A DNA stretch of 27,948 nt from Bacillota bacterium (lineage in GTDB: Bacteria > Bacillota > Clostridia > Lachnospirales > Anaerotignaceae), in assembly GCA_023413275.1 (NCBI GenBank), contig JAEZPX010000249.1, positions 1 to 27,948 of the forward strand, in the 5' to 3' direction. A program made the translations under genes and the position numbers. Positions 1 to 7,277 of the stretch are shown here, one piece after another. Positions within the stretch are counted from its first letter, which is position 1, and each line of letters opens with the position of its first letter. Below the pieces are notes generated by a model. The model was not told where the DNA came from and ran no database searches. It saw only the letters and a program-made list of their open reading frames with translations.

Positions 1-546
1 GGTTTGGGCATAAGGTGCAAAAACCTCCATACGAATTTCCTTGGGAATTTGCAGTATGGCATTTGCAATGTCCGTATAGTTCTGACCGATAACATCTACA
101 TAAACATATGCATTTTGGAATAAATAAAACAGTGCATATAAAATGGGAAGCTGAATCAAGAGGGGTAAGCATCCGCCCATAAGATTGATCCCGTTTTTCT
201 TTTGAAAATCCTGCATCTCCATAGCCATTTTTTGCTGAGACATCTGGTCTGTCTTGCCTTTATATTTATTTCTAATCTTATCCAATTCAGGTTGAAGCAT
301 CTGCATCTTAAATGAAGATTTCTGCTGTTTCACCATCAATGGAAATAGAATTGCTTTCACGATCAAGGTAAATAAAATAATTGCAAAGCCTAATACGCCT
401 GCTTCCGTCATACCATAGAGCCCATTAAAGAGCATATTGTAAACTTGTCCCAAAACTTTAGCAATGGGCCCCAATATGCTTCCGGGCATCTTTACAGACG
501 TAAACGTCGTCAAAACGACACCTGATAATAGTTCACTTCCAAACAC
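1..546 (-). CDS. yidC: YidC/Oxa1 membrane protein insertase, C-terminus cut by window edge
   Basis: Inserts and folds inner-membrane proteins, alone or with SecYEG. 182 codons are visible and the frame stays open to base 1. Translation shows a hydrophobic segment at about residues 50-70, a charged cytosolic hairpin with KQQKSSFKMQ at 73-82, and a second hydrophobic segment at about 124-145 (GGCLPLLIQLPILYALFYLF), the usual YidC core order. The start is GTG at 546, with AAGGAGG eight bases upstream. No lipoprotein signal is visible, although many Gram-positive YidC proteins have one. The groove position that is usually Arg (R72 in B. subtilis SpoIIIJ) reads Lys64. It is the last visible gene of the rpmH-rnpA-yidD-yidC run. 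Confidence 0.93.
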   Translation of the reverse strand, partial: MFGSELLSGVVLTTFTSVKMPGSILGPIAKVLGQVYNMLFNGLYGMTEAGVLGFAIILFTLIVKAILFPLMVKQQKSSFKMQMLQPELDKIRNKYKGKTDQMSQQKMAMEMQDFQKKNGINLMGGCLPLLIQLPILYALFYLFQNAYVYVDVIGQNYTDIANAILQIPKEIRMEVFAPYAQT

Positions 547-616
547 GCTTTATGCCTCCTTACAAACAGATAGAATTTTTTGCCCCGCAGGACAAGACAA
601 CAAACAATAGGATTTT

Positions 617-838
617 TTAGGGAACGGGGTCATAGCCGCCTTCATGGAAGGGATGGCACTTCAGAATTCTTCTGACGGCAAGATATGTGCCCTTAAAGAT
701 ACCATAACGAGATATCGCGATAAATGCATACTGAGAGCAGGTGGGGGTAAATCTGCAATGAGGTCCAATCAAAGGAGAAATTCCCACCTGATAAAATCGG
801 ATTAACAGTAAAAAAAACTTTTTAACCATTTCTCTCAT
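617..838 (-). CDS. yidD: YidD, membrane protein insertion efficiency factor
   Basis: Small amphipathic protein of 73 residues that assists YidC-dependent membrane insertion. The family signature HCRFTPTCSQYA is at residues 27-38 and the C-terminus ends GGYDPVP. The length is typical (about 70-85 aa). Its ATG overlaps the rnpA stop codon as ATGA (835-838), so translation is probably coupled to rnpA. An alternative start at residue 4 (MVKKFF) is possible, but the overlap favours the first ATG. yidC follows about 70 bases downstream. Confidence 0.94.
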   Translation of the reverse strand: MREMVKKFFLLLIRFYQVGISPLIGPHCRFTPTCSQYAFIAISRYGIFKGTYLAVRRILKCHPFHEGGYDPVP

Positions 839-1218
839 CTCTCTTCATTTTCAATTTCTTTCTCACAATTTTTTTCCTGATGAGAAAGGAGTAATTGATG
901 TTTTTTTAATAAATGTCGCAAGGAAGCACTCACCTCAAGATAGGCGGCATCCTTACAAATTACCCGGGCAATTACAACAATATCGAAACCGGGACGAATT
1001 TCTTCTTCCATATTACGATAGCTTTCCCGAATCAGACGAGTCACATGGGAACGTACAACGCTTTTTCCTACCTTTTTACTGACAGAAATACCTAATTTGT
1101 TCCCTTGTGCCCCATTTTTGACTACATACATAACCAAATGGCGGTTGGCAATGGATCTGCCTCTATTGTATACATACCGAAATTGAAAATTTTTTTTCAA
1201 AGATTCTGTAAATTTCAT
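835..1218 (-). CDS. rnpA: Ribonuclease P protein component
   Basis: Protein subunit of RNase P, which binds the catalytic RNA and helps it remove 5' leaders from pre-tRNAs. 127 aa. N-terminal MKFTESLKKN and the core GISVSKKVGKSVVRSHVTRL followed by IRESYR match the basic RNA-binding RNR helix of the family. I chose the ATG at 1218 because AGAAGGA lies about seven bases upstream and the family begins near there; the frame could extend to 1260 but the added 14 residues are not family-like. The tail is rich in Glu and Lys. It lies between rpmH and yidD, the conserved order. Confidence 0.94.
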   Translation of the reverse strand: MKFTESLKKNFQFRYVYNRGRSIANRHLVMYVVKNGAQGNKLGISVSKKVGKSVVRSHVTRLIRESYRNMEEEIRPGFDIVVIARVICKDAAYLEVSASLRHLLKKHQLLLSHQEKNCEKEIENEER

Positions 1219-1269
1219 AATAATCCTTCTTTCATTCGGTACCGCCAAGTTATTCCTCATATGAACAAA

Positions 1270-1288
1270 AGGCCACTTTCAGCGGCCT
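1270..1288 (-). terminator. Hairpin between rpmH and rnpA, possible attenuator
   Basis: On the minus strand AGGCCGCT-GAA-AGTGGCCT forms an 8-bp stem (one G-U) with a 3-base loop, followed by TTTTGTT. It sits between rpmH and rnpA in one apparent operon. It could partly terminate and so give more L34 than RnpA, or be a processing site. The T tract is short. Confidence 0.5.
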
Positions 1289-1310
1289 AATATACTTTTT
1301 GGTATGAGGA

Positions 1311-1445
1311 TTATGCGGATAATACTTTTCTACCTTTTTTTCTTCTTGCTGCAAGCACTTTTCTACCGTTGGCTGTCAACATTCTTTTTCTAAAGCCATG
1401 TTCTCTGCTTCTCTGTCTCTTTTTGGGTTGAAATGTCATTTTCAT
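1311..1445 (-). CDS. rpmH: 50S ribosomal protein L34
   Basis: 44-residue, highly basic ribosomal protein of the large subunit. It reads MKMTFQPKKRQRSREHGFRK and continues to ...AARRKKGRKVLSA, the invariant L34 pattern. AAGGAGGTG stands nine bases before the ATG at 1445; a second ATG two codons later (1439) would give MTFQPKK. It is the first gene after the promoter at 1505-1533 and faces away from dnaA across oriC, as in most bacteria. Confidence 0.97.
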   Translation of the reverse strand: MKMTFQPKKRQRSREHGFRKRMLTANGRKVLAARRKKGRKVLSA

Positions 1446-1504
1446 AGTTATACGCACCTCCTTTATTGCAGGGATTCACTGCCCTATTTACGAGCACTGT
1501 TACT

Positions 1505-1533
1505 ATTATAGTAAAAAAGGATAGGTACGTCAA
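1505..1533 (-). promoter_or_regulatory. Sigma-A promoter of the rpmH-rnpA-yidD-yidC operon
   Basis: On the minus strand, TTGACG (1528-1533), a 17-base spacer and a perfect TATAAT (1505-1510). It lies about 60 bases upstream of rpmH. Both the boxes and the spacing are close to consensus. Confidence 0.85.
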
Positions 1534-1938
1534 GAAAAATATTTACCTGAAAAGCCTTTAAATGCTGGGATTTTGGGGTAAAAGTTTACAATACGGTGAA
1601 AAAAAATTCAGGTTGGACAAAGATATAGTTTTTTTTATTTAGGTTTCACTATATATAGTAGAACTTTTTGCAAAAGATAAAATCAATACCATTTCAAAGT
1701 GCTGAATCACTATAATATGATGCAAAAAAACAAAGGCTGCAGCTATTCATATAGCTATCAGGCCAAATCACGTAAATTTTATTATTGTACTATTAAAAAT
1801 AGTAAATTTCTAAAATAATTTTTACAAAAATTCATTCTTTTTTCGTGGCTTAACTTAAAAATCTTATATAATATATGTTTTTTTCATCATACATGATTGC
1901 AAACGACAGATTTTTCCATCCATTTTTTTTGGTTTCCT

Positions 1939-2312
1939 TGGGGATAACCATAATTTTTGATTGCGGTTGTGGATAACTTTTGTTATACTATGGGCAAAGT
2001 ATTGTTTCATTGATGATCCACAAAATTCACAATTCTTTTACAGTACCCAAATCAAAGTTATCCACAAACTGTTGATAACCCTGTGCATAACTTCGATTTT
2101 ATGTGAAAAACCTCTTGAAAAAACATTCCTTTTAAAAAATATGCAATTATTTAAGTCAGGATGTCCCGTGTTTTTCTATATTTTGCATACTGTTTATTTT
2201 GTGGGCAAGTACAAAGCATTCGCTGTGAATAACTACGGCTTGTCTCTCATTAAGAAGCTTTTCTTTCACAGCCATCTACATTTAATTGTGAATAACAAGA
2301 TTGTTATCCACA
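1939..2312. other. oriC: oriC, upstream half: DnaA-box cluster before dnaA
   Basis: Consensus DnaA boxes (TTATNCACA or its complement) are at 1968-1976 (-), 2058-2066 (+), 2082-2090 (-), 2224-2232 (-), 2287-2295 (-) and 2304-2312 (+). One-mismatch boxes are at 1939-1947 and 2070-2078. They sit in the gene-free 1446-2334 interval, whose left part (about 1560-1960) is very AT-rich and holds nothing else I recognise. Together with the boxes after dnaA this matches the bipartite oriC of Firmicutes. The open frame running through here is a shadow. Confidence 0.93.
1961..1989 (+). promoter_or_regulatory. Probable dnaA promoter with a DnaA box inside it
   Basis: TTGCGG (1961-1966), a 17-base spacer and TATACT (1984-1989) preceded by TG (extended -10). 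The consensus DnaA box 1968-1976 occupies the spacer, so DnaA binding should block RNA polymerase. The transcript would have a leader of about 340 bases containing further boxes. The -35 is weak, so the call rests on the -10 and position. Confidence 0.55.
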
Positions 2313-2334
2313 AAATTTTAACAGGAGGTACATA

Positions 2335-3663
2335 ATGGAACAAATAAATGAATTGTGGAACGAAGCACTAAAAATTATCGAGGAAGAAAGCTCCGCCGTT
2401 AGTTTTGAGACATGGTTTCGTCCCATTGTACCCTACGGCTTGCAGGATCATTGTCTATATTTGCAGGTAGATAATCCCTTGGCCAAGGATATGCTGGAAA
2501 AACGTTACTTTGATTTGTTGAAAAATACCATAAAGCAGGTTACAAAAACGGATTTGGAAATCATCATTTTAATGGGCAACGAATTACCTGTTAAATTAAT
2601 GGAGAAAAAAGAAGTACAAAAACAAGGTACTGAAATTCCTAGAAATCTAAATCCTAAATATGTATTCAGCTCCTTTGTGGTTGGTAACAGCAACCGCATG
2701 GCACATGCGGCATCTCTGGCGGTTGCCGAAGCACCGGCAAAAAACTATAATCCTTTATTTTTGTACGGTAATTCCGGTTTGGGCAAGACCCATCTTATGC
2801 ATTCCATTGCCCATTATATTCTGGATCATAACAGTTCAGCCAAGGTTTTATATGTAACCAGTGAAACCTTTACCAACGAATTGATACTTTCTATTCAAAA
2901 CAATAGAAACGAGGCTTTTCGTAATAAATACAGAAATATCGACGTTCTTTTGATTGATGATATTCAGTTTATTTCCAAAAAAGAAGGTACTCAGGAGGAA
3001 TTCTTCCATACCTTTAATGCATTGTATGAATCAACAAAGCAAATTATTATTTCCTCGGACCGTCCACCCAAGGAAATTGAGACATTAGAAGACAGATTGC
3101 GCAGCCGATTTGAAATGGGCTTGATTGCTGATATTCAACCACCGGACTATGAAACAAGAATTGCAATTTTGCGAAAGAAAGCAGAGCGGGATAATTTGCA
3201 GGTTCCTGATGATGTTTTGGCATATATTGCAAAAAATATTGCTTCAAATATTCGTGAATTAGAGGGCGCTTTGACTAGAATTGTTGCATTTGCAACATTG
3301 ACAAACCAAGATATTTCTATTTTCTTGGCAGAGAACTCTTTGAAAGATATTTTCAGTGAAAATGCCTCTGCGCCAATTACCCCTGACTCCATTCAAGAAA
3401 TTGTGGCGGAACATTTTAACATTCGTATCGAAGATATTCAAGGAAGCAAAAAACCCAAGAATATTGCGTTTCCTAGACAGATTTCTATGTATTTATGCAG
3501 AAAATTATTAGATATTTCTCTTCCTAAGATTGGCGAAAGCTTTGGAGGACGTGACCATACAACTGTAATTCATGCAATTTCTAAAATTGAAAAGCAGTTG
3601 GAAAATGATACGGCATTGCAAAACACCATTTTGCAGCTGGAGAAGGAAATTAAGGGGCAATAA
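2335..3663 (+). CDS. dnaA: Chromosomal replication initiator DnaA
   Basis: Binds DnaA boxes, oligomerises with ATP and melts oriC. 442 aa, normal for Firmicutes. Domain I occupies about residues 1-85 with a variable linker after it. The AAA+ core has Walker A GNSGLGKT at 145-152, Walker B LLIDD at 205-209, the sensor-1 region IIISSDRPP near 237-245 and the arginine-finger stretch RLRSRFEMG at 254-262. Domain IV carries the DNA-binding signature GGRDHTTV at 404-411. AGGAGGT precedes the ATG by six bases. The gene is flanked on both sides by DnaA boxes. Confidence 0.99.
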   Translation: MEQINELWNEALKIIEEESSAVSFETWFRPIVPYGLQDHCLYLQVDNPLAKDMLEKRYFDLLKNTIKQVTKTDLEIIILMGNELPVKLMEKKEVQKQGTEIPRNLNPKYVFSSFVVGNSNRMAHAASLAVAEAPAKNYNPLFLYGNSGLGKTHLMHSIAHYILDHNSSAKVLYVTSETFTNELILSIQNNRNEAFRNKYRNIDVLLIDDIQFISKKEGTQEEFFHTFNALYESTKQIIISSDRPPKEIETLEDRLRSRFEMGLIADIQPPDYETRIAILRKKAERDNLQVPDDVLAYIAKNIASNIRELEGALTRIVAFATLTNQDISIFLAENSLKDIFSENASAPITPDSIQEIVAEHFNIRIEDIQGSKKPKNIAFPRQISMYLCRKLLDISLPKIGESFGGRDHTTVIHAISKIEKQLENDTALQNTILQLEKEIKGQ

Positions 3664-3664
3664 T

Positions 3665-3916
3665 TTTTCCACATTGCCTTGTGGAGCAGGATAGGGAAAG
3701 ACTGTGGACAACTTTTGACAATTCAGCCTTGCTGTGTATACTGTGGATAAGCCTATCTGTTACCCCCATGGCTTCCACATGGCTTGTCAACACCCAAAAT
3801 TCTTGATTCTTGGGGAAAAAAGAGGTTTTCCACAAACCCACAGCCCCTACTACTGCTACTGCGGATTAAATCTTATTTATTTCTTCAAACACTGTGTGAA
3901 AAGGAGTTGTGAACAA
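3665..3916. other. oriC: oriC, downstream half: dnaA-dnaN intergenic boxes
   Basis: One consensus DnaA box at 3742-3750 (-) and one-mismatch boxes at 3665-3673 (+), 3703-3711 (-), 3826-3834 (+) and 3908-3916 (-). A perfect inverted repeat TCCACA-6-TGTGGA (3668-3685) places two half-sites face to face just after the dnaA stop. The right end becomes AT-rich (3865-3898). In B. subtilis the unwinding site lies in this same interval. Confidence 0.85.
3826..3861 (+). other. DnaA-trio-like unwinding element (BUS)
   Basis: The box TTTTCCACA (3826-3834) is followed by a C-rich stretch and then five in-register triplets CTA-CTA-CTG-CTA-CTG (3847-3861), leading into AT-rich DNA. The published Firmicute basal unwinding system has the order DnaA box, GC-rich spacer, 3'-GAT-5' trio repeats, AT-rich DNA. 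The match in order and position is seen in the sequence; the function is inferred. Confidence 0.7.
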
Positions 3917-3917
3917 C

Positions 3918-5021
3918 TTGAAATTGATTTGTAAAAAAGACCTACTGTTACAGTACATAAATATCGTAAATAAAGCAGTTTCCAATCGCACTACATTGCC
4001 TATATTGGAATGCATCTTACTAACTGCTGATGAAAAAGGTTTTGTTTTAACTGGAAATGATTTAGAATTGGGCATTAAAACTGCTGCCATTGAAGCTGAC
4101 ATTTTAGAAAAGGGTGAAGTTGCCATTGAAGCCCGTATTTTCAACGAGATTGTTCGTCGCTTAAACGGAGAGGACGTTACAATTTCCACCAATGAAAAAA
4201 ATGCGGTCACCATTGTTTGTGGTTCTTCTGAATTTAGCATTATGGGGCAAGGTGGCGAGGATTTTCCCCCTTTGCCTGAGGTAGAGCAAAATCAGGCATA
4301 TACTTTAAAGCAAAATGACTTAAGAAATATGATTCGTCAGACTATTTTTTCCATTGCTCAAGATAATGCAAAACCTGTTTTAACAGGTGAATTATTTGAG
4401 TTTCATGATGAATTTTTTAATATTGTTTCCGTTGATGGCTATCGAATTTCCTATCGAAAAAGCCTTTTGCTTCAAAGCTGTGGAAAAAATGAAGTCATTG
4501 TTCCCGGCAAAACTTTAAGTGAATTAAATAAAATTTTATCTCAATCTGAAGAAGATTTGGTCTCTCTTTATGTAACAGACAAGCATATTTTGTTTGATTT
4601 AGGTACAGCAATTATGGTTTCCCGTTTAATTGAAGGGGATTTTATCCGTTATGAGCAAAGTTTTTCAGAAGATTTCAAAACAGAGGTTTTGGTAGATAAA
4701 AACGAAATGATTCAATCCTTGGAACGTGCTTCTTTGGTTTCTAGAGACAATAGAAAAACACCGGTTCGCTTCCAAATCAAAACTAAAAACATGGAAATCA
4801 CCTCCAAAAGTGATATGGGAACAGCTTTCGAGGAGATTTCTGTGGAAGTGGAAGGGGAAGAAATCTCCATTGCATTTAATCCCCGTTATTTTATCGAAGC
4901 TCTGCGTTCTATTGACGAAGAAAACGTAAAAATTCATTTTACCGCTTCTTTAAGCCCTTGTACCATATTGCCTGTGGAGGGAGATTCTTTTAAATATTTG
5001 ATTCTCCCACTAAGAATGTAA
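3918..5021 (+). CDS. dnaN: DNA polymerase III sliding clamp (beta subunit)
   Basis: Ring-shaped processivity clamp for the replicase; 367 aa from this start. The N-terminus (M/L)KLICKKDLL and then VSNRTTLPILECILL match clostridial DnaN. The middle has IRQTIFSIAQDNAKPVLTG and the end YLILPLRM. The start needs judgement: the frame opens at GTG 3909, but that is two bases from the only ribosome binding site AAGGAG (3901-3906). TTG at 3918 is 11 bases away and gives the family N-terminus, so I prefer it. A DnaA-like box (3908-3916) overlaps this region. yaaA follows after 37 bases. Confidence 0.96.
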   Translation: MKLICKKDLLLQYINIVNKAVSNRTTLPILECILLTADEKGFVLTGNDLELGIKTAAIEADILEKGEVAIEARIFNEIVRRLNGEDVTISTNEKNAVTIVCGSSEFSIMGQGGEDFPPLPEVEQNQAYTLKQNDLRNMIRQTIFSIAQDNAKPVLTGELFEFHDEFFNIVSVDGYRISYRKSLLLQSCGKNEVIVPGKTLSELNKILSQSEEDLVSLYVTDKHILFDLGTAIMVSRLIEGDFIRYEQSFSEDFKTEVLVDKNEMIQSLERASLVSRDNRKTPVRFQIKTKNMEITSKSDMGTAFEEISVEVEGEEISIAFNPRYFIEALRSIDEENVKIHFTASLSPCTILPVEGDSFKYLILPLRM

Positions 5022-5058
5022 TTGTTTTATGTAAACAATAAGAAAGAAGGACTACTTT

Positions 5059-5277
5059 ATGCAGGAAGTTGGAATTCAAACAGAATATATTAAATTACAG
5101 CAAATTTTAAAACTTGCTGGTATCATCGGACAAGGGTCTGATGCAAGAGCCTTAATTGCTGAAGGTTTGGTTTATGTAAATGGAGAGCAGGCTTTGGAAA
5201 GAGGAAAAAAAATTCGCCCCAATGATGTGGTTGAGGTGAAGGGATTAGGCTCTGTTAAAGTTGTGATGGAAGGTTAA
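5059..5277 (+). CDS. yaaA: S4-domain RNA-binding protein YaaA/RlbA
   Basis: 72-residue protein consisting essentially of one S4 RNA-binding domain: IKLQQILKLAGIIGQGSDAR then ALIAEGLVYVNGEQ and a basic GKKIRPNDVVEV turn. In Firmicutes this gene is conserved between dnaN and recF, as here, and is thought to act in ribosome assembly or RNA binding. AGAAGGA precedes the ATG. It ends in front of a 350-base gap with a terminator, so dnaN-yaaA may be a separate transcription unit from recF. Confidence 0.9.
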   Translation: MQEVGIQTEYIKLQQILKLAGIIGQGSDARALIAEGLVYVNGEQALERGKKIRPNDVVEVKGLGSVKVVMEG

Positions 5278-5392
5278 ACATTTTTAAAGCCTTCTTACGG
5301 AGTTTTATTAGAGATGATTTTTTAAGAAAGTCAGTATAGATTTCAATAAATACTAAAAAACATAGTATTTAATTATTTTTAGAAGTGGGAAG

Positions 5393-5438
5393 GCCCGTAT
5401 TGCAAATGTTATTTTTGCAAAAAACAGCGGGCTTTTTT
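5393..5438 (+). terminator. Intrinsic terminator after yaaA
   Basis: GCCCG (5393-5397) pairs with CGGGC (5428-5432), with an inner TTGCAAA/TTTGCAA pairing, followed by six T. The surrounding 5278-5633 interval holds no gene; it also has a small inverted repeat AATACT/AGTATT (5349-5369) and a DnaA box. Confidence 0.75.
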
Positions 5439-5461
5439 CGCTGTTATAAAAATATTGCTTT

Positions 5462-5470
5462 TGTGGATAA
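5462..5470 (-). promoter_or_regulatory. Isolated consensus DnaA box upstream of recF
   Basis: TGTGGATAA, a perfect match to the reverse of TTATCCACA, in AT-rich DNA about 165 bases before recF. It lies outside both oriC halves, so DnaA may influence recF expression; a chance occurrence cannot be excluded. Confidence 0.45.
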
Positions 5471-5633
5471 AATATTTTAGAAATATATCGCTTAAAAATA
5501 AGCAAATGCTTATATTTTTATTTTTTTGTATTCTAAATGAGATATCAAAGCAAAATATATTGTTATTTATTTAACGTGAATTATTTTGTCGAATGATATC
5601 TTTAAAATAATTTTGTATACTAGGTGGATATTT

Positions 5634-6734
5634 ATGCAAATATCGGAGGTTTCTTTGCAAGGCTTTCGCAATCTGATGGAGATGCAAATTAAACCATCTC
5701 CAGGAATTAATGTTTTTTACGGAAAAAATGCTCAAGGGAAAACAAATTTTTTGGAATCCCTTTATTTATGTGCCATGGGAAGGTCTATGCGGACAAAAAA
5801 TGATTGGCAAATGATAGGTTTTCAAGAGGAAGAGAGCCATATCCGTTTATTCATCAATAAAAATAACCGAAAAGAGCGTATTGATGTTCATTTGAAGCGA
5901 GATACCAAAAAAGGCATAGCCAGAAACGGTGTGCCCATAAAGAAGCTGGGTGACTTGTTTGGAACTTTGTATACCGTTGTTTTTTCTCCTGAGGATCTTT
6001 CTTTAATTAAAGATGGGCCTGCAGAGCGGCGGCGTTTTTTGGATATGGAGCTTTGTCAGCTTAGTCGAGTTTATTATTATGATTTGCAGCAATATTACCG
6101 TATTTTGAAGCAGAGAAATAATTTATTGCGAGAGATTCAAAAAAATTCAGCTCTACAAGAAACCCTTTTTGTATGGGATGCCCAGTTAATTGATTATGGT
6201 GAGCGTGTTATGGCGGCCAGAATGGATTTTTTGCAAAGACTGGATAAAATCGCCGCTGAAAAGCTAAACGCTCTTACAGGTGGCTTAGATGCCCTTAAAA
6301 TTATATATAAGCCAAATAGCGAGCCTGGGCATATGGAAGAAAGACTAAAACGAAATTTGCAACGAGATATTTATTTGGGTAGTACCAATTTCGGCCCCCA
6401 TAAAGATGATATTTTGTTTACCATTGATGGGAAAGAGGTAAAAAGCTTCGGTTCTCAGGGTCAACAACGAACAACTGCCTTAGCGGCAAAGTTGGCAGAA
6501 ATTGATTTGATACGAGAAGAGACAGGGGAAGACCCTGTTTTACTTCTGGATGATGTGCTGTCTGAATTGGATGAAAAAAGACAAAAATATCTGATGGAAA
6601 GTATTGATGGTTTGCAGGCATTTTTGACTTGCACAGGAATTGAGGATGCAATCAAAAAATATATCAGCAAAGATAATTTGTTTTACGTGGAAAACGGACA
6701 AATTGTAGGTGAAAATGGAATGGAAAAAGCGTAA
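5634..6734 (+). CDS. recF: DNA replication and repair protein RecF
   Basis: SMC-like ATPase that helps load RecA at single-strand gaps together with RecO and RecR. 366 aa. Walker A GKNAQGKT at residues 30-37, ABC signature region SFGSQGQQRT and Walker B LLLDDVLSELD near the C-terminus, plus the N-terminal LQGFRNL typical of RecF. The frame could begin at TTG 5586, but ATG 5634 has AGGTGGA five bases upstream and gives the family start MQISEVSLQGFRNL. The stop codon lies inside a terminator stem. remB does not follow. Confidence 0.97.
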   Translation: MQISEVSLQGFRNLMEMQIKPSPGINVFYGKNAQGKTNFLESLYLCAMGRSMRTKNDWQMIGFQEEESHIRLFINKNNRKERIDVHLKRDTKKGIARNGVPIKKLGDLFGTLYTVVFSPEDLSLIKDGPAERRRFLDMELCQLSRVYYYDLQQYYRILKQRNNLLREIQKNSALQETLFVWDAQLIDYGERVMAARMDFLQRLDKIAAEKLNALTGGLDALKIIYKPNSEPGHMEERLKRNLQRDIYLGSTNFGPHKDDILFTIDGKEVKSFGSQGQQRTTALAAKLAEIDLIREETGEDPVLLLDDVLSELDEKRQKYLMESIDGLQAFLTCTGIEDAIKKYISKDNLFYVENGQIVGENGMEKA

Positions 6735-6756
6735 TGACTAAAATTACGCTTTTTTA
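6728..6756 (+). terminator. Intrinsic terminator overlapping the recF stop
   Basis: AGCGTAAT-GACTAAA-ATTACGCT gives a perfect 8-bp stem followed by TTTTTTA. The recF TAA (6732-6734) is in the 5' arm, so translating ribosomes would cover it. Confidence 0.85.
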
Positions 6757-6969
6757 TTGCACTTTGAGTTATAAAGATGTCTCCGGGGGAAGCACGAAGT
6801 TTGGTTTATTTTCGAGAAAAGATTTCTGAAAATTGAAGTTTCCCTAGAACAAACCAAAAATATCCTATATTTTCTTTATGAAAATCATATATTAATTAAT
6901 AAGGAAGGAAAAACATTTAAAATTTTCATTAAAAATTAGTGTTTTCCTTGAAAATATAAGGTTTTCTTC

Positions 6970-6998
6970 TTGTAGAATTCTTTCAAAAATGTTATAAT
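6970..6998 (+). promoter_or_regulatory. Promoter of gyrB with long leader
   Basis: TTGTAG (6970-6975), a 17-base spacer and perfect TATAAT (6993-6998) with an upstream TG (extended -10). The predicted start near 7005 leaves about 270 bases of leader before gyrB. The rest of the 6735-7277 gap has no gene; an inverted repeat TTTGGTTT/AAACCAAA (6800-6858) lies upstream. Confidence 0.75.
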
Positions 6999-7029
6999 AG
7001 TTATGTATTAAAAACTCACTAAAATTTGG

Positions 7030-7222
7030 AACAGAAAAAGTTCTGTTTTAGATTTTAATTCTTAGAATTTAGACTGTTCTCTTAGATTTTGAGGAATACG
7101 CAAAAGCGTGTTTCCTAGGAAAACAATATACACTGAAAATTAGTGTCTAAGCTTTAAAAAAGAAAAATTTTACCTATCATTTTTGATTTGAAATAGGTTT
7201 TATGATAGAAACCTATTTTTTC
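7030..7222 (+). promoter_or_regulatory. Structured gyrB leader with terminator-like hairpin
   Basis: Three hairpins lie between the promoter and gyrB: AACAGAA-4-TTCTGTT (7030-7047) followed by TTT; AGGAA/TTCCT closing ACGC-AAAA-GCGT (7092-7116); and a perfect 10-bp stem AAATAGGTTT/AAACCTATTT (7191-7218) with a T-rich tail, which looks like an intrinsic terminator. Upstream ACCTAT (7172-7177) can pair with ATAGGT (7193-7198), and CTATCAT (7174-7180) with the loop ATGATAG (7202-7208), so alternative folds exist. This suggests transcription attenuation of gyrB; the trigger is unknown. Confidence 0.55.
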
Positions 7223-7277
7223 TTTGGCACAAAGCACGATGAAGAACCCTAAAAGATTTAGTTGAAGGAGAGGTTTT

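Noticed and set aside
1961..2335. 124-codon open frame across the upstream half of oriC
   Set aside because: Starts at a TTG inside the dnaA promoter, has no ribosome binding site, runs through six or more DnaA boxes and resembles no protein I know.
6735..7277. A hidden remB gene between recF and gyrB
   Set aside because: I found no open frame of RemB type (about 80-90 residues) in this AT-rich gap on the plus strand.
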